Shown here piece by piece: positions 63,123 to 64,000 of a DNA stretch of 64,000 nucleotides (position 1 is the first letter of the stretch; each line of letters starts with the position of its first letter). The DNA is from Porphyridium purpureum (lineage: Eukaryota > Rhodophyta > Bangiophyceae > Porphyridiales > Porphyridiaceae), in the NCBI GenBank assembly GCA_008690995.1, contig VRMN01000013.1:124001-188000 (forward strand). The letters run 5' to 3'. The position numbers and the translations under genes are program-made. Under the pieces are notes generated by a model. It was given only the letters and a program-made list of their open reading frames with translations. It was not told the DNA's origin and did not search any database.

Positions 63123-63412
63123 ACCACCTTTCCGGCATGCTCGTCTTGCTCTTTCTCCTCTCACCGCACACCCACCAAAACGCCCTCACAACCGGTTGCG
63201 CCAAACCATCAACCGATATGGAAAACGGTTTCTCATTTTAACCGTTTGTCATGTTTATACACTTTTTTCTACCTTTTTTCATCTTTTTTTTCATCTTGTG
63301 CGTTTCTGGTCTTTTTCGTTTTTCATCTGGTGCTGGTGTTGAGGAGACGAAGAGAGCGAACAGAGGAGAGAAGAACGGTTTGTCGACGGGTGTTGACGGC
63401 GTGAGAGGAAAG
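63123..63412. promoter_or_regulatory. Divergent promoter, TRAPPC8 / CUE protein
   Basis: A short 290-bp divergent region with CGG-type half-sites in both directions (AACCGGTT 63190-63197, AACCG near 63211, AACGGTT 63224-63230, TTAACCG near 63238) and a GA-rich leader (63340-63375) on the right. Unlike the other divergent promoters it has no GTACAG word. Confidence 0.45.
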
Positions 63413-64000
63413 ATGGAGGGCTCGGAGGACGCCGACATCGACTCCAAGTACTTTGTTGTGGATGATGAGGGAGAGCCGGGATCGCAGTCGCGCCCGCAAA
63501 CGCAGTCTGCGCAAGTGAGCGCGAACGCGCAGCCACGAAGCGACCGCGCCGCAGATGCTGCGACTCAGCATAAGAGGGCGAGTAGCTCGAATGCTAGTAA
63601 TCCAGAGTTGAAGAAACTTTTGAATCAGTTCGATGCGCTGTTTGATGATCGTGCGCGAGGAGACACCGCAGCTTCGGGAGGCGTTGCCCGCGCAGCGAAC
63701 GGCGGCGAGCACGATGTCAAGGTGAGCGTGCTCGCCGAAATGTTTCCGCATCTGCCACACGACGCCCTGCAGAAGGCTTTGGAAGCTCACTCGGGCTCTG
63801 TTGAGCGTGCGGTAGAGTATCTCCTGACGTTGTCCGGCGCGGGGAATCAAAACGAGACAAACGGCAACCAAGAAGGCGAAAACGATGGTGATGAGGTCGA
63901 CGAGGAGACCAAGGACGCACTGCGTCGTGTGGCACAGATGGAGGCCGATGAGCGTTTGGCAGCACAAATGCAAGAAAAGATAGTGAAGCAAGCATCCATG
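63413..64000 (+). CDS. CUE-domain protein (3' end outside window)
   Basis: 196 codons from ATG 63413, still open at the window edge. The N-terminal ~60 residues are acidic and Ser/Gln-rich. A ubiquitin-binding CUE domain follows at about residues 102-145: VSVLAEMFPHLPHDALQKAL, then EAHSGSVERAVEYLLTL, with the Met-Phe-Pro and di-Leu features of the fold. The rest is acidic and then helical (ALRRVAQMEADERLAAQMQE). CUE proteins act in ubiquitin-dependent trafficking, ER-associated degradation or chromatin; the missing C-terminus would decide. Confidence 0.75.
   Translation, partial: MEGSEDADIDSKYFVVDDEGEPGSQSRPQTQSAQVSANAQPRSDRAADAATQHKRASSSNASNPELKKLLNQFDALFDDRARGDTAASGGVARAANGGEHDVKVSVLAEMFPHLPHDALQKALEAHSGSVERAVEYLLTLSGAGNQNETNGNQEGENDGDEVDEETKDALRRVAQMEADERLAAQMQEKIVKQASM

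Overview
This window looks like nuclear DNA of a unicellular red alga, most likely Porphyridium or a close relative. The reasons are a red-type (Lhcr) chlorophyll a light-harvesting protein, a CpcS/CpeS-like phycobiliprotein lyase, GC-rich compact genes that are nearly all single open frames, and typical eukaryotic genes throughout (MSH2, SEC13, TRAPPC8, RTF2, TRM44). I recognise 30 genes; the first and last run off the window. The species call is an inference from gene content.

Layout. 1-4.1 kb: a Dpy-30/adenylate-kinase-like gene (partial), a sphingomyelinase-like phosphoesterase and RTF2. 4.2-7.0 kb: a gene-poor stretch. 7-16.2 kb: TRM44, SEC13, MSH2, a plastid DnaJ-type zinc-finger protein and a head-to-head pair of near-identical LITAF-domain genes. 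16.7-25.6 kb: a RING-CH protein, a CAX-type cation/proton exchanger, two divergent small unknown proteins and the phycobilin lyase. 26.3-43.2 kb: an unknown four-helix membrane protein, a mitochondrial carrier, a DGAT1/SOAT-type acyltransferase, TRP1, a SET methyltransferase, an RBR ubiquitin ligase, a TBC Rab-GAP, a triose-phosphate/nucleotide-sugar-type transporter, cytochrome b5 reductase and a coiled-coil protein. 43.8-46.8 kb: a C2H2 zinc-finger protein. 47-50.4 kb: a second gene-poor stretch. 50.4-64 kb: an acyltransferase-3/SGNH fusion with a long charged helix, a CAMK-like kinase, LHCR, TRAPPC8 and a CUE-domain protein (partial).

The strongest unexplained signal is in the promoters. 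Genes alternate strand almost perfectly (25 switches among 29 neighbouring pairs), giving many shared divergent promoters and very tight convergent 3' ends. The divergent promoters repeatedly carry two elements: clusters of a GTACAGTG-like word in both orientations, and short arrays with an 8-bp period built on CGGTTTAA/CGGCTTAA/CGGTAAGC variants, where each locus has its own version. Leaders fall into two types: polypurine (GA-rich) tracts just before the start codon of most housekeeping genes, and TATA boxes with CAA/CAG-rich leaders at the LITAF pair and the small-protein pair. Together these look like an undescribed promoter grammar.

Starts were placed at the first in-frame ATG; many longer open frames begin at non-ATG codons and were trimmed. 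No tRNA, rRNA, CRISPR array or recognisable transposase was seen.
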